DNA from: Cohnella hashimotonis
GTDB lineage: Bacteria > Bacillota > Bacilli > Paenibacillales > Paenibacillaceae
Assembly: GCF_030014955.1 (NCBI RefSeq)
Contig: NZ_JAGRPV010000001.1
Span: 4,526,001 to 4,590,000, forward strand
Direction: 5' to 3'
Length of the DNA: 64,000 bases
In this document: one piece after another, positions 1-7,675 of the stretch
Numbering within the stretch: the first letter of the stretch is position 1
Layout of the letters: each line of letters begins with the position of its first letter
Notes under the pieces: model-generated
The model's input: the letters and a program-made list of their open reading frames with translations, nothing else
Told to the model about the DNA's origin: nothing
Databases searched by the model: none
Made by a program: the position numbers and the translations under genes

Positions 1-200
1 TGATCCTCGATCGCCCGTTTTCCTTTGCCCGTTACGACGATAATATCTTCGATTCCGGATTCGATCGCTTCTTCTACGATGTACTGTATGGTCGGTTTGT
101 CGACGATCGGCAGCATTTCCTTGGGCATTGCCTTCGTGGCAGGCAGGAAGCGCGTGCCAAGACCAGCCGCAGGAATAATCGCTTTTCTCACTTTTTTCAT
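1..200 (-). CDS. gtaB: UTP-glucose-1-phosphate uridylyltransferase, N-terminal part (cut by window edge)
   Basis: Only the first 66 codons are in the window. They begin [20 protein letters not shown] and continue with [20 protein letters not shown], the nucleotide-binding G-x-G-T-R-x-L-P loop and the K-E-M-L-P motif of the GalU/GtaB family. The enzyme makes UDP-glucose from UTP and glucose-1-phosphate in the cytoplasm, feeding exopolysaccharide, teichoic acid and glycolipid synthesis. The start ATG (198-200) is preceded by GGGGTGAGAGCGT. It lies downstream of the cpsCD genes on the same strand, which fits a role in polysaccharide supply, though 425 bases separate them. Confidence 0.93.
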   Translation of the reverse strand, partial: MKKVRKAIIPAAGLGTRFLPATKAMPKEMLPIVDKPTIQYIVEEAIESGIEDIIVVTGKGKRAIED

Positions 201-625
201 ACGCTCTCACCCCATCCGTATTTCTCTTTAGATTTTCTATTCGAAGCGCTGTTCCGGGAATAAGTGTTAAAAAGCATTTAATTCGGATTCGTGGGCTATT
301 CAAAATGAAATAGCGTCCAGAAAGCAGTTAACCTAGCCTTTTGCGCCCATTTGGCTGCACGATGCTTTAATTAAATGCCTTTTAACATTTATTTGGACCA
401 GACTTGGCTTCCGGTCGTAAAATAGCTGCTTTATAGCAACTACGCCCGCCAGAAGCCAAGCTGCCCATTCTAAATAACACATTTCAGGGCATTGAACCCA
501 TCCTCACGCCACACCCCTGACGATAAACGTCTAAGGTCCGCTGACCCACAGCATGGCCGAGTGCCTCCAGTGATAAAGGAGCAGGAGACATTTCCTTGGA
601 ACGCGCGTCGTTCGATCGAAGCTTC
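201..625. other. Intergenic region with nested inverted repeats
   Basis: This 425-base stretch between cpsD and gtaB has no convincing gene. Its left half is AT-rich and holds two pairs of inverted repeats (266-283 with 369-386, and 403-414 with 449-460), plus smaller internal palindromes such as gctatt...aatagc near 295-315. On the minus strand it would form a long structured leader of gtaB or a small structured RNA. I recognise no known riboswitch. Confidence 0.5.
266..386. repeat. 121-bp element bounded by 18-bp inverted repeats
   Basis: The ends gttaaaaagcatttaatt (266-283) and aattaaatgccttttaac (369-386) are inverted repeats with one mismatch. The shape is that of a small palindromic or MITE-like element, or of a large RNA stem. 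No clear target-site duplication flanks it. Confidence 0.45.
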
Positions 626-1270
626 CTAGCGCCCCCGGCGGTTAAATACCGCGCCTACGACCCGGACCCGTCCGGACGAGAGCGTCTCCTTCGCCTTCAG
701 CACCGCATCCATCTTCGTCTTGCCCTTGCGGATGACGAGGACGGCGCCGTCGCACTTGTCGGCGACGATCATCGCGTCCGACGCGGCAGCCATCGACGTC
801 GTGTCGACGATGACGATATCGAAGCGCGCTTTGGCAGTCTCGAGCATGGCGCTCATCGCCTCCGAATCAAGCAGCTCGGAGGGATTCGGCGGCATCGGCC
901 CCGCGCATACCACTTGCAGATTCGGGTATGCCGTGCGGCGAGCGACCTGGTCCAGTTCGCCTTTGCCGGCCAACGCCGTGCTCAGACCCGCGTCGTTCGG
1001 CAGATCGAAGATTTGATGCTGCACGGGCGACCGAAGATCCGTATCCAGCAGCAGTACGCGCCGGCCGGCTTTGGCATAGGCGACCGCGATGTTGGAGGAC
1101 GTCGTGCTCTTGCCTTCCCCCGGCTCGGCGGATGCGATGGCGATCGTCTTCATGCCCTCGTCCCGGACCGACCATTCGATGCCTGTCTTTAACCTGCGGT
1201 ACGTATCGGCGGCCGCCGATTTCGGATTTTGCGCCGCGATCAATCCACGTTTACGCATCCAGCGTGACAT
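626..1270 (-). CDS. CpsD/CapB-family tyrosine kinase (exopolysaccharide synthesis)
   Basis: A 214-residue BY-kinase. It has Walker A in SAEPGEGKSTTSSN (near residue 50), Walker A' in LLLDTDLRSP and Walker B in FDIVIVDTTS. Such kinases autophosphorylate on tyrosine and control polymerisation and chain length of exported polysaccharides, working with a membrane CpsC partner. The partner is encoded immediately upstream, and the two genes overlap by 20 bases. The protein ends VVGAVFNRRGR and lacks the C-terminal tyrosine cluster usual in this family, so autophosphorylation may differ or be absent. The start ATG follows GGGGAAGCCGA. Confidence 0.9.
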   Translation of the reverse strand: MSRWMRKRGLIAAQNPKSAAADTYRRLKTGIEWSVRDEGMKTIAIASAEPGEGKSTTSSNIAVAYAKAGRRVLLLDTDLRSPVQHQIFDLPNDAGLSTALAGKGELDQVARRTAYPNLQVVCAGPMPPNPSELLDSEAMSAMLETAKARFDIVIVDTTSMAAASDAMIVADKCDGAVLVIRKGKTKMDAVLKAKETLSSGRVRVVGAVFNRRGR

Positions 1271-2003
1271 TCGGCTTCCCCCTCGCTCCCATCGTCGTTC
1301 GTTCCGAATCGTCGGGTCCGATCAAGTCCCGATTGCGAATCCGCGGTATGTCGGCCAGCAGCGGCAGTCCCAGCTTGGCGCGCACCTCTTGTTCCGTCTT
1401 GACCGAATCGTCCATATGCTCCAGCAGAAAGGCCAGCGCAATCCCCATCAGGATCGACAGCACGAACGCGATCGCTACGTTCTTGACGGGACTTGAAGTG
1501 ATCGACCCTCCGCGCGCTTCCGGGTCGGCCCAGTTAAGGACGGAGACATTGTTCAGATTCATGAGCGTGCGAATCTCGGATTGGAACACCTTGGACACGG
1601 CGTTCGCCATGTTGGCGGCTCTGGCGTACGAGCCGTCCCTCGCGATCACGGTCATGATCTGGGTCTCGCTCACGGACGAAATGCCGATTTTACCTGCGAG
1701 CTCGCCTGCCGATGTATGGAGATCGGGATAAGCCGCGGCGACCTTTTCCAAAATTCGAGGCGTGAGGATCAGCTGCTTGAAGGTTTTGATCAGCAAAATG
1801 TTGGAGTTGATCGCGCCGGCGTCGGGCGCTGAGGACGTATTGCCGGGGGCTTCGCTTTGATACACCATCAGCTTGGCGGCTGCCTGATAAGTCGGTCTCT
1901 GTTGCGTCGTATAATATCCGACCGCCGTACACAAGACGATCGTAATTAAGGCGATCAGCCATAGCCTTTTCCTGATTACGCTCCAATATCGTTGAATTTC
2001 CAA
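1251..2003 (-). CDS. CpsC/Wzz-type chain-length determinant and kinase activator
   Basis: A 250-residue membrane protein with a transmembrane segment near residues 14-32 (LWLIALITIVLCTAVGYY), an extracytoplasmic Wzz domain, and a second segment near 190-210 (VAIAFVLSILMGIALAFLL). After this comes a short cytoplasmic tail with the proline-containing sequence LGLPLLADIPRI that contacts the kinase in this family. It sets polysaccharide chain length and activates the downstream CpsD. The start codon is TTG, placed 7 bases after GGAGTG; no better ATG exists. It is the first gene of a two-gene operon. Confidence 0.9.
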   Translation of the reverse strand: MEIQRYWSVIRKRLWLIALITIVLCTAVGYYTTQQRPTYQAAAKLMVYQSEAPGNTSSAPDAGAINSNILLIKTFKQLILTPRILEKVAAAYPDLHTSAGELAGKIGISSVSETQIMTVIARDGSYARAANMANAVSKVFQSEIRTLMNLNNVSVLNWADPEARGGSITSSPVKNVAIAFVLSILMGIALAFLLEHMDDSVKTEQEVRAKLGLPLLADIPRIRNRDLIGPDDSERTTMGARGKPNVTLDA

Positions 2004-2148
2004 AACGCTTCACTCCGATGCTGATTTCTTTTGAAAATGAAATAAATATCAGAATTTTCTGACTTGATTTCCGATATTCGTTTTCGTTTTGGCCTCCCCT
2101 GCCTCGTCCTGTTTTTATTGTAAATCGGCCGCGACTTTCAAAACTATT

Positions 2149-2199
2149 ACGCGGCAGGATGATTTTGCTTCTTCTTCGGAAGCCATCATCGTGCCGCGT
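2149..2199 (-). terminator. Long hairpin downstream of the LuxR-type regulator gene
   Basis: The outer stem acgcggca/tgccgcgt with inner gatgat/atcatc and gcttc/gaagc forms a long hairpin just after the stop at 2215. On the minus strand it is followed by AATAGTTTT, so it probably terminates the two-component operon before the cps promoter. Confidence 0.6.
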
Positions 2200-2214
2200 C
2201 GGTAGGTATGGATA

Positions 2215-2886
2215 TTATACTTTAGTACCATTCGGAAGCGCGAAGCCGCTCTCCGTGCGGATATCCGGCGGCGCGAAGTCGCCGATCCCCTGCGACTGCG
2301 CGAACAGGGCCGCCTGGGTCCGGTCGGTCAGGTTCAACTTTTGAAAAATGCGGCTCACGTGCTTCTTGACCGTGAACTCGCTGATGACCAGCTTCTTGGC
2401 CACTGCGCCATTGGACAAGCCTTCCCCGAGCGCGACCAGTACCTCCCGCTCCTTCGGGGTGAGCTTCTCCAGCGGATCCTCCGATTCCTTGCGCAGCAGC
2501 GTGCCGAGCAGACTCTGGTCGAAGTACTTGCGCCCGCGGCCGATCATCTTGATGGCGAGCAGAAGCTCGTCCGGCGCCGCATCCTTCAATACATAGCCGT
2601 CCGCCCCGCATTCCTTGGCTCGGCGAATGTCGGCCTCCGAAGCCGAAGAGGTCAGCATCATAAACCGGCAGTGCAGACCCCGCAGCGAACGAACGAGGTC
2701 GTAGCCGGAATCGGCGCCGAGCCGGATGTCCAATATGACAAGATCGGGATTCGTAGTTTCCACGACCGAAAGCGCGCCTAATACGGTTTCCGCCTCGCCC
2801 GCGATCTCGATGCCTTCTTCACCCGACAGGACGGCTCTCAGTCCCTTGCGGACGAGCGGATGATCGTCAACGATTACGATTTTCAT
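2215..2886 (-). CDS. NarL/LuxR-family response regulator
   Basis: A 223-residue regulator. It has an N-terminal receiver domain (MKIVIVDDHPLVRKGL, phospho-acceptor Asp in LVILDIRLG near residue 55, Lys in YVLKDAAP) and a C-terminal LuxR helix-turn-helix near residues 140-205 (LTPKEREVLVALGEGLSNGA). It is encoded 24 bases after a soluble HisKA_3 kinase and is almost certainly its partner. AAGGAAG precedes the ATG. Targets cannot be read from the sequence; the neighbouring cps operon is a candidate because this pair ends next to the cps promoter, but that is inference. Confidence 0.93.
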   Translation of the reverse strand: MKIVIVDDHPLVRKGLRAVLSGEEGIEIAGEAETVLGALSVVETTNPDLVILDIRLGADSGYDLVRSLRGLHCRFMMLTSSASEADIRRAKECGADGYVLKDAAPDELLLAIKMIGRGRKYFDQSLLGTLLRKESEDPLEKLTPKEREVLVALGEGLSNGAVAKKLVISEFTVKKHVSRIFQKLNLTDRTQAALFAQSQGIGDFAPPDIRTESGFALPNGTKV

Positions 2887-2910
2887 GTCATCACTTCCTT
2901 AAAGCTTGTT

Positions 2911-3630
2911 TTAGTTCTTCTCTTCGCGCACGTCGGACAGCGGCAGGCGCGCAACGATACGCGTGCCGCCCCCTTCATCGCTGTCGATCTGCAGGCTGCC
3001 GCCCAGCGCGGCGGCGAGCGTCTTCATATTACTCAGCCCGAAGCCCGAAGTTTCCTCCCGCTGCAGCACGCCGCCGACGTCGAACCCTTTGCCGTTGTCC
3101 GAGATCCGGAGCGTGGCCGAACACGGCCGAAGCGTCAGCTTGATGTCGATGGCGGTGCATTCGCCATGACGGATCGCATTGGAGATCGCCTCCGCAATGA
3201 TCCGGTACAGCGCCTTCTGATGGTGAACGCTAAGACGCCGGTCGGGCGCGGGCGGCCTGAACCGGATCCGAACGCCGCTCAGCTTCGCCTGGCTCGCGAG
3301 CAGCGACTCCACGCCGCCGAGCCACGAAGCGCCCCCATGGTCGGATACGCTCAGGTCGTATATCGTCTTGCGCAGCTCCCGCGTCGCTTCCGCCGCAGCC
3401 TCTTGAATGTCGCGCAGCAGCGCCAGATGCTGCGCGCTCGTCATTTCTTCCCAATCGTGCTCCGCGGAATGTACCGCGTAGGTGATGCCGAATAGATGCG
3501 GGCAAATGCGATCGTGGAGCTCTTCTGCGATCCGGTTGCGTTCCTCGAACAGTAAGTACGGTTCCACCTTGCTCTGCATGGCCATCCAATCATCGCCTTT
3601 CCCGTCATGTATGATAATGAGAAATTTCAA
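2911..3630 (-). CDS. Soluble HisKA_3 sensor histidine kinase
   Basis: A kinase of up to 239 residues with a dimerisation/phospho-acceptor box ERNRIAEELHDRICPHLFGI (His near residue 41) and a HATPase domain with NAIRHGECTAIDI and RISDNGKGFDVGG motifs. It has no transmembrane segment and almost no sensor region, so the input must come from a partner protein or a cytoplasmic cue. The listed start is a TTG; an in-frame ATG at 3585 (MAMQSKVEP) is an alternative and would remove 15 residues. It precedes and presumably phosphorylates the LuxR-type regulator. Confidence 0.85.
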   Translation of the reverse strand: MKFLIIIHDGKGDDWMAMQSKVEPYLLFEERNRIAEELHDRICPHLFGITYAVHSAEHDWEEMTSAQHLALLRDIQEAAAEATRELRKTIYDLSVSDHGGASWLGGVESLLASQAKLSGVRIRFRPPAPDRRLSVHHQKALYRIIAEAISNAIRHGECTAIDIKLTLRPCSATLRISDNGKGFDVGGVLQREETSGFGLSNMKTLAAALGGSLQIDSDEGGGTRIVARLPLSDVREEKN

Positions 3631-3913
3631 ATCTTTTCGTCAGGGTCCCTCACTTCTAGGCATCGACGTTCATTTTCAACATACCTTGCCGAAATTGACA
3701 TGCCCATGCTACGGGAGTACCGATTATTGACTGGGTAGTTAGATAAGGTTTGATGTGCCTTCGGTCATGACCAAGGGTGCGTACGGATGCTTTTCGATCC
3801 ATAATTACCCAATCTTTCATCGCCGGACGTATGCCATAGTGCGGACTCCAAGTCGAATTTGCGAATGACATAATTTGCAAGGCTGCATGTCTTGATATCA
3901 AGATTTTGGTTCT

Positions 3914-4108
3914 TTAGACCCACTTTTCCGTACGAACGGCTTCAGGAGAATTTTTTAATTTAAATCCATAATTTGTATGAATTCTATGATAAAGCGTTTT
4001 TATAAAGATATTCTCATACGGAACGGCAGCGTCAAATTGAAGCGTGGCGCGGCTTTGAATGAGAATCATGAGAAAAAGCAAACGCATACATGCGTCAATG
4101 CGTACCAT
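3914..4108 (-). pseudogene. Possible remnant of an IS3-type transposase (weak)
   Basis: The 64-codon frame contains VPYENIFIKTLYHRIHTNYG followed by NSPEAV. This loosely resembles the C-terminal pattern of IS3-family OrfB proteins (P-Y-x-N-x-x-I-E-x-x, then R-I-H-x-x-x-G-x-x-S-P-x-x-V), but the catalytic Glu is replaced by Lys and the spacing is compressed. No inverted repeats were found. Chance similarity is quite possible. Confidence 0.2.
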
Positions 4109-4113
4109 TGAAG

Positions 4114-4144
4114 AAAGCCCTTATCCACGAATGGAAAGGGCTTT
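4114..4144 (-). terminator. Terminator of the 4191-4727 gene
   Basis: The 9-bp stem aaagccctt/aagggcttt with a 13-base loop lies 47 bases after the stop of the minus-strand gene and is followed by a pyrimidine stretch on that strand. Confidence 0.6.
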
Positions 4145-4190
4145 TGTTAGACAAAATGTAATCGTTTTCGTCATTCGGACCCGACGTGAG

Positions 4191-4727
4191 CTATTCGTCC
4201 TCCCATGCCAGACTCCAACGAGTGCGATATTGTACGAGTTTAGGCGCCGGATCGGCAGGGACAGCCGACAGCACAAGCCGCAGCTTCGTAATCCAGCCGT
4301 CAAATACATCATAGGAAGCGAAAAGGTTCGCCGTAGCCGGGGTCATGTAGACGAAATGCGGCCCTGGCAGCGTTTCCGTCAAGTGGCGCAGCGCAGCCTC
4401 CATAGGCGTATACTTCTTTCTTTTGCCTTCCCAGCGGTCGATCTCGGGTACAGGCTCGCTCGATTCGCGTTCCCGCGCCCACTCAGCCAGCCTCTTTTCC
4501 CGCTTGTAATAGGCGCTTACCGGGGTCTTGGACATTCGCCTCGCCGTCTCCTCGTGAATCGGATAGAGCACGAACCTTGCAAACGAACGCGCCTTGGCGG
4601 TCTCGGCGGCGATGCCGAGCATTTCGTCCGACGTCTCCTCGAACGAATCGTAGTAGATCAGCGTGCCTTTATCCCGCTTGGCCGGCGGCTCGTAGCCGAA
4701 AGGCACCTGACCTGCAATCGGGGTCAT
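4191..4727 (-). CDS. Conserved-type hypothetical protein, 178 aa
   Basis: A soluble protein with no signal peptide or membrane segment. It begins MTPIAGQVPFGYEPPAKRDK and has a central charged stretch rich in Arg, Lys and Glu (near residues 70-105), then YTPMEAALRHLTETLPGPHF and a C-terminal half rich in aromatic residues ending WSLAWEDE. I do not recognise the family. The start is supported by AAGGGAGGAACGAAG upstream of the ATG, and a terminator follows. It is divergent from guanine deaminase, with 159 bases between the starts. Confidence 0.7.
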   Translation of the reverse strand: MTPIAGQVPFGYEPPAKRDKGTLIYYDSFEETSDEMLGIAAETAKARSFARFVLYPIHEETARRMSKTPVSAYYKREKRLAEWARERESSEPVPEIDRWEGKRKKYTPMEAALRHLTETLPGPHFVYMTPATANLFASYDVFDGWITKLRLVLSAVPADPAPKLVQYRTRWSLAWEDE

Positions 4728-4814
4728 CTTCGTTCCTCCCTTGCTGTGTCATTGGCTAGCATGGCCTAACGGATCGCCTTCTATCGGTCGCGCGCACAAC
4801 CTTGTCGGCGCCGC

Positions 4815-4844
4815 ATGGACTTACCGATTCAGATTCCCTATAAT
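4815..4844 (+). promoter_or_regulatory. Sigma-A-type promoter of guaD
   Basis: The -10 TATAAT (4839-4844) stands 18 bases after ATGGAC (4815-4820). Because the in-frame ATG at 4815 is part of this -35, it cannot be the translation start of the downstream gene. Confidence 0.6.
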
Positions 4845-4886
4845 GATAAAAATTCAAATGTAAAATGGCAAGGAGACGAACGACAG

Positions 4887-6251
4887 ATGACTTACTCCCG
4901 CGTGTTTCAAGGAACGGCGTTTACCGCCCGCTCCCCCAAAGCAATCGACATTTTAAAGGACCATCTGTTCTGCGTCAATGCTGACGGCGTCATCGCGAGG
5001 ACGATCGCGCCGGATGCGCCGGATTACGAGGCTGTTCGAAGCGAATACGCGGATACCGACCGCTATCGGAAGCTCGCGCCAGGGCAGTATTTGCTGCCCG
5101 GCTTCGTCGACCTGCACGTGCATGCGCCGCAGTGGGCGCAGTCCGGCACGGCGCTCGACGTGCCGCTTTACGATTGGCTGCACACCTATACGTTTCCGCT
5201 GGAGTCCAAGTTCGCGGATCTGAGCTTCGCGGCCGAAGTATACGGCGATCTTGTCGCCGCTCTGCTCGCGAACGGCACGACGACCGCTCTTTATTTTGCC
5301 ACGATACACAAGGAAGCCAGCCTGCTGCTGGCCGAGATCTGCGCGAAGAAGGGACAGCGCGGTCTGGTCGGCAAAGTCGTCATGGACGATCCGGCGCAAA
5401 ATTCCGCGTACTACCGCGATGCAGATGCCGCGGCGGCGCTGGCCGACACCGAGGCGTTTATCGTTGCCGTCAAGGCGCTGGCGAAAGGCGTCAAGCAAGG
5501 CGTATATCCCGTCGTGACGCCAAGGTTCATTCCGAGCTGCACGGACGAGGCGTTAGCAGGACTGGGCGCGCTCGCCGCGAAGCACGACACGCATGTGCAG
5601 TCTCATTGCAGCGAGAGCGACTGGGCGCACGGTTACGTGCAGGAGCGGCTGGGCAAACGCGACGCCGTCGCGCTGCGCGACTTCGGGCTGCTCGGCGACA
5701 AGTCCGTCATGGCGCACTGCAACTTCCTCGACGAAGACGACGCGGCTCTCTTCGCCCGGACGGGAACGGCGATCGGGCACTGCCCGATCTCCAACGCCTA
5801 CTTCGCGAACAGCGTCATCCCGATCGCCCGCTGGATGGAGAAAGGCGTGGAGATCGGCCTCGGCTCCGACGTCTCGGGCGGCTACTCGCCGAGCTTGTAC
5901 GACAACGCCCGGCAGGCTGTCATCTCCTCCAGAATGCTGGAGGACGGCGTGAATCCGGCTCTCCCCGCAGACGCGCGCGGCGTGCCGGCATCCCGGATCA
6001 CAATCGACGAAGCCTTCTACCTCGCGACGGCCGGCGGCGGCGAAGCGTTGAGCTTGCCGATCGGCCGGTTGGCGGAGGGCTACGCCTGGGACGCGCAGGT
6101 CGTCGACATCGCGCTCGCCGGGGCAAGGCTGCCCGTATTCGGCGAGGATGAGCCGCTGCACGAGATTTTCCAGAAGATCTTGTACCTCGTGCGTCCGGAG
6201 CACATTCGGGAGGTATGGGTGCAGGGCGAAAAAGTCCATTCGCGCGCATGA
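4887..6251 (+). CDS. guaD: Guanine deaminase
   Basis: A 454-residue amidohydrolase-fold enzyme that hydrolyses guanine to xanthine and ammonia in purine salvage and catabolism. Visible metal and substrate motifs are PGFVDLHVHAPQW (H-x-H zinc ligands), HCSESDW, SVMAHCNFL and GLGSDVSGGYS (catalytic Asp). The start at 4887 is chosen because AAGGAG (4870-4875) precedes it and because the upstream in-frame ATG at 4815 lies inside the promoter. It is a single-gene unit with its own promoter and terminator. Length matches bacterial and mammalian guanine deaminases of the GuaD type. Confidence 0.94.
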   Translation: MTYSRVFQGTAFTARSPKAIDILKDHLFCVNADGVIARTIAPDAPDYEAVRSEYADTDRYRKLAPGQYLLPGFVDLHVHAPQWAQSGTALDVPLYDWLHTYTFPLESKFADLSFAAEVYGDLVAALLANGTTTALYFATIHKEASLLLAEICAKKGQRGLVGKVVMDDPAQNSAYYRDADAAAALADTEAFIVAVKALAKGVKQGVYPVVTPRFIPSCTDEALAGLGALAAKHDTHVQSHCSESDWAHGYVQERLGKRDAVALRDFGLLGDKSVMAHCNFLDEDDAALFARTGTAIGHCPISNAYFANSVIPIARWMEKGVEIGLGSDVSGGYSPSLYDNARQAVISSRMLEDGVNPALPADARGVPASRITIDEAFYLATAGGGEALSLPIGRLAEGYAWDAQVVDIALAGARLPVFGEDEPLHEIFQKILYLVRPEHIREVWVQGEKVHSRA

Positions 6252-6255
6252 TCGC

Positions 6256-6287
6256 AGCCATTGCCTTCCATTGTGGAGGCGATGGCT
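6256..6287 (+). terminator. guaD terminator
   Basis: Stem agccattgcc/ggcgatggct (one G-T pair) extended by tcca/tgga, followed by TCTTTG. Confidence 0.65.
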
Positions 6288-6391
6288 TCTTTGTTCGGCG
6301 CGTTGGCGACATCCCATTTTGCCGGAAGGTGGCTAAACGCATGAAACGGATGAAACGGATGGACGAAAAAGGTTGCCTTCTCGGAAAAAAA

Positions 6392-6427
6392 GCAGTTCGC
6401 AGAGGTCGTCTGACCGCTGCGAACTGC
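6392..6427 (-). terminator. Terminator-like hairpin in minus orientation
   Basis: The perfect 11-bp stem gcagttcgcag/ctgcgaactgc has an inner ggtc/gacc extension. On the minus strand it is followed by seven T residues, the hallmark of an intrinsic terminator, yet no minus-strand gene ends here. Confidence 0.6.
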
Positions 6428-6609
6428 CCAGCCCGAACGTGTTTCTTCTATATTAAATAGTACGACATTAAATAGCACGACAACTCAGGCTCCGCACATT
6501 GGCTGCTGCGGATTTCCCCGCTTATGCAACCGAGGCAAAAATGTTATGATGAGATGGACAAGGCTTCCATTCGCTCACGATATTTTATTTTCGGGAAGGA
6601 GCAACATCG

Positions 6610-7497
6610 ATGAACGCGGAACAACTGGAACGGATTCGCACGGGAAAGGGCTTTGTCGCGGCCCTGGATCAGAGCGGCGGGAGTACGCCGAAGGCGCTGC
6701 TGCAGTACGGAGTACCGGAGAACAGCTATTCGGGCGAGGAAGCGATGTATGCGGTCGTTCACGAGATGAGAACGCGCATCATCAAAAGCCCGGCGTTCGA
6801 TTCGCAGCACATCCTCGGGGCTATTCTATTCGAGAATACGATGGACCGGGAGATCGACGGCCTGCTGACCGCGGATTACTTGTGGGAAAAGAAAGGAATC
6901 GTGCCTTTCCTCAAGGTGGACAAGGGGCTTGCCGAGCTGGCGGACGGCGTTCAGCTGCTGAAGCCGATCGACGGACTCGACGCGCTGCTCGCGCGTGCCG
7001 TCGAGAGACGAATTTTCGGGACCAAGATGCGCTCACTCATTAAAGAAGCGAATCCGGCGGGAATCCGGCAGGTCGTGGAGCAGCAGTTCGCCATCGGCAA
7101 GCAGATCGCGGCGGCTGGCCTCGTGCCGATCATCGAGCCAGAGGTGGACATCGCCAGCGCTGACAAGGCCGAATCGGAAAAGCTGCTCAAGGCCGAACTC
7201 CTCTCGCAGCTCGCCGCGCTCGAACCGGACGTCAAGGTCATGCTCAAGCTGTCCATTCCGACGGAGGACAATTTCTATGCCGAGCTGATCGAAGAGCCGC
7301 ATGTGCTGCGCGTCGTTGCGCTATCCGGCGGTTACTCGCAAGCCGAAGCGAACGAGCGTCTCGCACGCAACAACGGCCTGATCGCGAGCTTCTCTCGCGC
7401 GTTGTCCGAAGGCCTCAGCGCCGGACAGTCGGACGAGGCGTTTAACGAGAGGTTGTCCGAATCCGTGCGTAATATATACGAAGCTTCTATTAAATAA
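6610..7497 (+). CDS. fda: Class I fructose-bisphosphate aldolase
   Basis: A 295-residue Schiff-base aldolase of the short bacterial class I type (like Staphylococcus Fda). It cleaves fructose-1,6-bisphosphate to dihydroxyacetone phosphate and glyceraldehyde-3-phosphate. Recognisable stretches are [17 protein letters not shown] near the N-terminus, [36 protein letters not shown] and VMLKLSIPT, with the active-site lysines in the conserved strands. GGGAAGGAG lies upstream of the ATG, and a strong terminator follows. It is monocistronic. Confidence 0.94.
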   Translation: MNAEQLERIRTGKGFVAALDQSGGSTPKALLQYGVPENSYSGEEAMYAVVHEMRTRIIKSPAFDSQHILGAILFENTMDREIDGLLTADYLWEKKGIVPFLKVDKGLAELADGVQLLKPIDGLDALLARAVERRIFGTKMRSLIKEANPAGIRQVVEQQFAIGKQIAAAGLVPIIEPEVDIASADKAESEKLLKAELLSQLAALEPDVKVMLKLSIPTEDNFYAELIEEPHVLRVVALSGGYSQAEANERLARNNGLIASFSRALSEGLSAGQSDEAFNERLSESVRNIYEASIK

Positions 7498-7517
7498 GTG
7501 TAAAAGAATCGTCAAGA

Positions 7518-7540
7518 CCCCGGGCTCCGAGAGCCCGGGG
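7518..7540. terminator. GC-rich terminator after fda, possibly bidirectional
   Basis: Perfect 10-bp stem ccccgggctc/gagcccgggg with a 3-base loop, between the convergent ends of fda (+) and the DrrB-type permease gene (-). Confidence 0.7.
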
Positions 7541-7675
7541 TTATTAGTGTGCGGCGGAGCTGCAATCCGGCGTCGGGGGCGCGACAATGAGGGCTGGAAC
7601 GCGGGCAATTGAGCGATCGCCTTCTCTACAGCAGACGATGGCGCCCTGTCTCCCTCCGACACTCCCCGCCCCCTC

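Larger units (their letters stand above)
3631..4190. other. 560-base gene-poor, AT-rich stretch
   Basis: No convincing gene. A minus-strand frame at 3914-4108 has a weak resemblance to the end of an IS3-type transposase, and a terminator hairpin lies at 4114-4144. Base composition is clearly more AT-rich than in the flanking genes, as expected for old foreign or decayed DNA. Confidence 0.4.
6252..6609. other. Intergenic region between guaD and fda
   Basis: It contains the guaD terminator (6256-6287), an opposite-strand terminator-like hairpin (6392-6427), a possible -10 TATGAT (6545-6550) with a weak TTATGC 17 bases upstream, and the fda ribosome site GGGAAGGAG. No gene is seen. Confidence 0.5.

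Noticed and set aside
201..625. Known riboswitch upstream of gtaB
   Set aside because: The palindromes do not fit the conserved cores of the riboswitch classes I can recall; only generic structure is visible.
3656..3901. Minus-strand 81-codon frame between the two-component genes and the AT-rich gap
   Set aside because: No ribosome site, no recognisable domain and unusual composition; most likely chance.
4815..4886. Upstream ATG start giving a longer guanine deaminase
   Set aside because: The ATG is part of the -35 region, with TATAAT 18 bases downstream; the ATG at 4887 has AAGGAG and matches the family N-terminus.
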